Below are positions 6,048-7,511 of a DNA stretch of 7,511 bases, one piece after another. The stretch is from DASTDH01 sp035601575 (GTDB taxonomy: Bacteria > Verrucomicrobiota > Verrucomicrobiia > Chthoniobacterales > JAFAMB01): contig DATNNZ010000252.1 of the NCBI GenBank assembly GCA_035601575.1, positions 1 through 7,511 on the forward strand, read 5' to 3'. Numbering within the stretch: the first letter of the stretch is position 1; each line of letters starts with the position of its first letter. The notes under the pieces were generated by a model. It made no database searches. It was not told the origin of the DNA and saw only the letters and a program-made list of their open reading frames with translations. The translations under genes and the position numbers were made by a program.

Positions 6048-6635
6048 ATGACCGCGAAATATGCCGATTTTAAAGAATCGATGACCACGGAATTAATCGA
6101 CTTCGTTCAAAACCAGGCCAGCGGACTATCGGTTGCCGACGTGGATCGGCTGATTGCCGATTTGCCGGCATTGCGCAAACGCTTTACCACGATTCCATCG
6201 CATACATACCCATACCTATCAGACCAGCTCGAATTCCTTTCCCTTGTGATCAGAGACGAGGTCACCGGGCCAAACCGCTATCTCACTTCGCAGACTGTGA
6301 GCGAAGCGGCGTTCGCGCTCCTCTATTTTCGGAGCGCTACTGATCTGATTCCCGACTCCATCCCCGGGATGGGCTTATTGGACGATGCGATGGTCGTCAG
6401 CCTGGTGCTGCGCCGCCATGAGGACGCGTTCAGGCGGAGTTCGCACGGGCACAAGTTGCGCTGGCCGCTTCCCCCCTTTGACATCGATCAACTGCTCTCA
6501 GTTGTCTCGCCACTTCGGTTGGATTCGTTTTATTCGTCGATGAGGACCGTGCGACGGTTGTCTGCGGCCCGACTAGATCAGCCGCTTAACCTGCAACCGC
6601 CGAGCTCGGCGGCGAATTGCCAAGTAGTCGCCTGA
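6048..6635 (+). CDS. DUF1232 (YkvA-like) domain protein
   Basis: From ATG 6048, with GGA at 6041-6043, this is a 195-residue protein. Residues about 85-122 carry the DUF1232 signature: an alanine-rich start, ALLYFRSATDLIPDSIPGMG, then LLDDAMVVSLVLRRH. In the family this is a short hydrophobic hairpin around an (S)P.DLIPD.IP motif. Its biochemical role is unestablished and it is probably membrane-associated. The usual Pro after Ser is replaced (SATD). The first 80 residues look helical and soluble. The last 60 (PLPPFDIDQLLSVVSPLRLD and a variable polar tail) are not recognisable. An in-frame TTG at 6039 is a less likely start, and the frame extends upstream to a TAA. It precedes the TerC gene by 27 bases, so the two are probably co-transcribed. 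Confidence 0.85.
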   Translation: MTAKYADFKESMTTELIDFVQNQASGLSVADVDRLIADLPALRKRFTTIPSHTYPYLSDQLEFLSLVIRDEVTGPNRYLTSQTVSEAAFALLYFRSATDLIPDSIPGMGLLDDAMVVSLVLRRHEDAFRRSSHGHKLRWPLPPFDIDQLLSVVSPLRLDSFYSSMRTVRRLSAARLDQPLNLQPPSSAANCQVVA

Positions 6636-6662
6636 ACTCAATCCTTACTAGATTAACGTTAG

Positions 6663-7376
6663 ATGCACACGAATCTCTGGCTTTGGATCGCCTTTAACGC
6701 CGGCGTGCTCTGTGTGCTGGCTATCGATCTGTTTGGCTTTCAGCGCAAGGCGCACGCCCCGAGCACGAAAGAAGCGGCGATGTGGACTGCCGTTTGGGTG
6801 GCGCTTTCGGTCGGGTTCAACTCACTGATCTGGTATTGGGAGGGACACCCGAAAGCGTTGGAGTTTCTGACCGGGTACATGGTCGAATATTCACTTAGCG
6901 TCGATAACATCTTCGTTTTCGTTCTCGTCTTCTCCTATTTTGCCGTGCCGGCGGCTTACCAACACCGCGTCCTCTTTTTGGGTATTTTGAGCGCACTGAT
7001 CTTACGCGGTGTTATGATCGGCGTTGGAGTCGCGCTCGTTGAAAGGTTCCACTGGGTCATTTATTTCTTCGGTGCCTTCTTGATCTTCACGGGCATAAAG
7101 ATTGGTTTGCGCTCACTGTATTTCCTGCTCGCCGGCGTCGTTCACAAGTTTGTCTATCTTAAGCCAGCCCTGGCAGTCATCCTTTCCTTAATCGGCACCA
7201 AGATGCTCCTGGTTGATCTTTACCACATCCCAACGGCGGCCTCACTCACCGTCATTGGCTTGGTGCTATTGGCCGCGATCGGCCTTTCTTTATTGATAGA
7301 CCGCCGACGTCAAGCGGCGGGAGGGCCTGCACCGAAAACTAACCACGATTCACTACCTGTTACCAATTTACGATGA
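6663..7376 (+). CDS. TerC-family integral membrane protein with an internal deletion
   Basis: Encodes 237 residues with several membrane segments, where TerC/Alx proteins usually have about 310-330. Residues 4-24 form the first helix (LWLWIAFNAGVLCVLAIDLF). The first conserved acidic motif is intact at 75-82 (EYSLSVDN). Helices continue to GAFLIFTGIKI (about 137-147). The next residues are GLRSLYFLLAGVVHKFVYLK, which in the family follow about 100 residues later, after the second acidic motif (ATPLFL..ETTDLIFAVDSIPA). That whole block is absent, in frame, with the junction near 7101-7106. The end (KMLLVDLYHIP and a last helix) is normal. TerC relatives act in metal handling such as Mn2+ export. 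Losing one of the two paired acidic motifs probably abolishes or changes transport. ATG 6663 has no clear Shine-Dalgarno. The stop overlaps the next start (ATGA). Confidence 0.85.
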   Translation: MHTNLWLWIAFNAGVLCVLAIDLFGFQRKAHAPSTKEAAMWTAVWVALSVGFNSLIWYWEGHPKALEFLTGYMVEYSLSVDNIFVFVLVFSYFAVPAAYQHRVLFLGILSALILRGVMIGVGVALVERFHWVIYFFGAFLIFTGIKIGLRSLYFLLAGVVHKFVYLKPALAVILSLIGTKMLLVDLYHIPTAASLTVIGLVLLAAIGLSLLIDRRRQAAGGPAPKTNHDSLPVTNLR

Positions 7377-7511
7377 CGACTGATCAAAGCTCCTCCCAAT
7401 CGCACCTGTCGACCGACCTTGAAACGCTGCATGCCCGTGTGAAAGACAAGGCGCTTACGCTGGCCGAGTTGAAGCAAGCGCTCAAAGGCCGTGGCTCCGC
7501 CATGTTGCTGA
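7373..7511 (+). CDS. ExoD-like exopolysaccharide protein, N-terminal 46 codons only
   Basis: ATG 7373 overlaps the TerC stop in an ATGA arrangement, so translation is probably coupled. The visible part is a polar lead followed by LETLHARVKDKALTLAELKQ and then ALKGRGSAMLL. This resembles the ExoD (PF06055) N-terminus, where a TLGEL..LG.RGFGLLLLL pattern precedes the membrane helices. ExoD proteins are membrane proteins needed for normal exopolysaccharide production in rhizobia, though their exact action is unclear. Only the soluble lead is seen, so the assignment is provisional. Confidence 0.55.
   Translation, partial: MTTDQSSSQSHLSTDLETLHARVKDKALTLAELKQALKGRGSAMLL

Overview
The window looks like chromosomal DNA from a free-living, probably soil, bacterium. 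It has moderate GC, a large soluble PAS/GAF sensor, an NhaR-type LysR regulator, and a YkvA/TerC/ExoD-like gene set. The protein styles suggest Verrucomicrobiota or Acidobacteriota. That placement rests on general familiarity and no marker gene supports it. No phage, IS, CRISPR, tRNA or rRNA gene was recognised.

Layout. Positions 1-2069 (minus) hold the first 689 codons of a cytoplasmic multi-domain sensor, PAS-PAS-GAF-PAS-GAF, whose output domain lies outside the window. Positions 2130-3688 (minus) hold three consecutive genes that are all broken: an alpha/beta-hydrolase esterase (two frameshifts, altered nucleophile elbow), a small cupin (middle of the barrel missing, plus a frameshift) and an SRPBCC/polyketide-cyclase-like protein (two frameshifts). 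Family-like sequence resumes in another frame after each lesion, so the original proteins can be rebuilt almost end to end. Positions 3950-4837 (minus) carry an intact NhaR-family regulator.

Positions 4838-5486 contain no convincing gene. They hold a 14-bp palindrome and five stem-loops between 5121 and 5403, one of them a good Rho-independent terminator. An orphan ORF follows at 5487-5843. Next come two very short ORFs; the second is in frame with the gene at 6048 and separated from it by a single TAA.

The right end (plus strand) is a likely operon: a DUF1232 (YkvA-like) protein, a TerC-family membrane protein and, overlapping it by ATGA, the start of an ExoD-like protein. The TerC reading frame is open, but about 100 internal residues with the second conserved acidic membrane motif are missing.

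Overall picture. No complete new system is evident. The main signal is localised gene decay: five frameshifts in about 1.5 kb of minus-strand genes, against none in about 4 kb of flanking coding sequence, plus two clean internal deletions (cupin and TerC). The second signal is the hairpin-rich non-coding stretch beside the NhaR-type gene, which might encode a small structured RNA.
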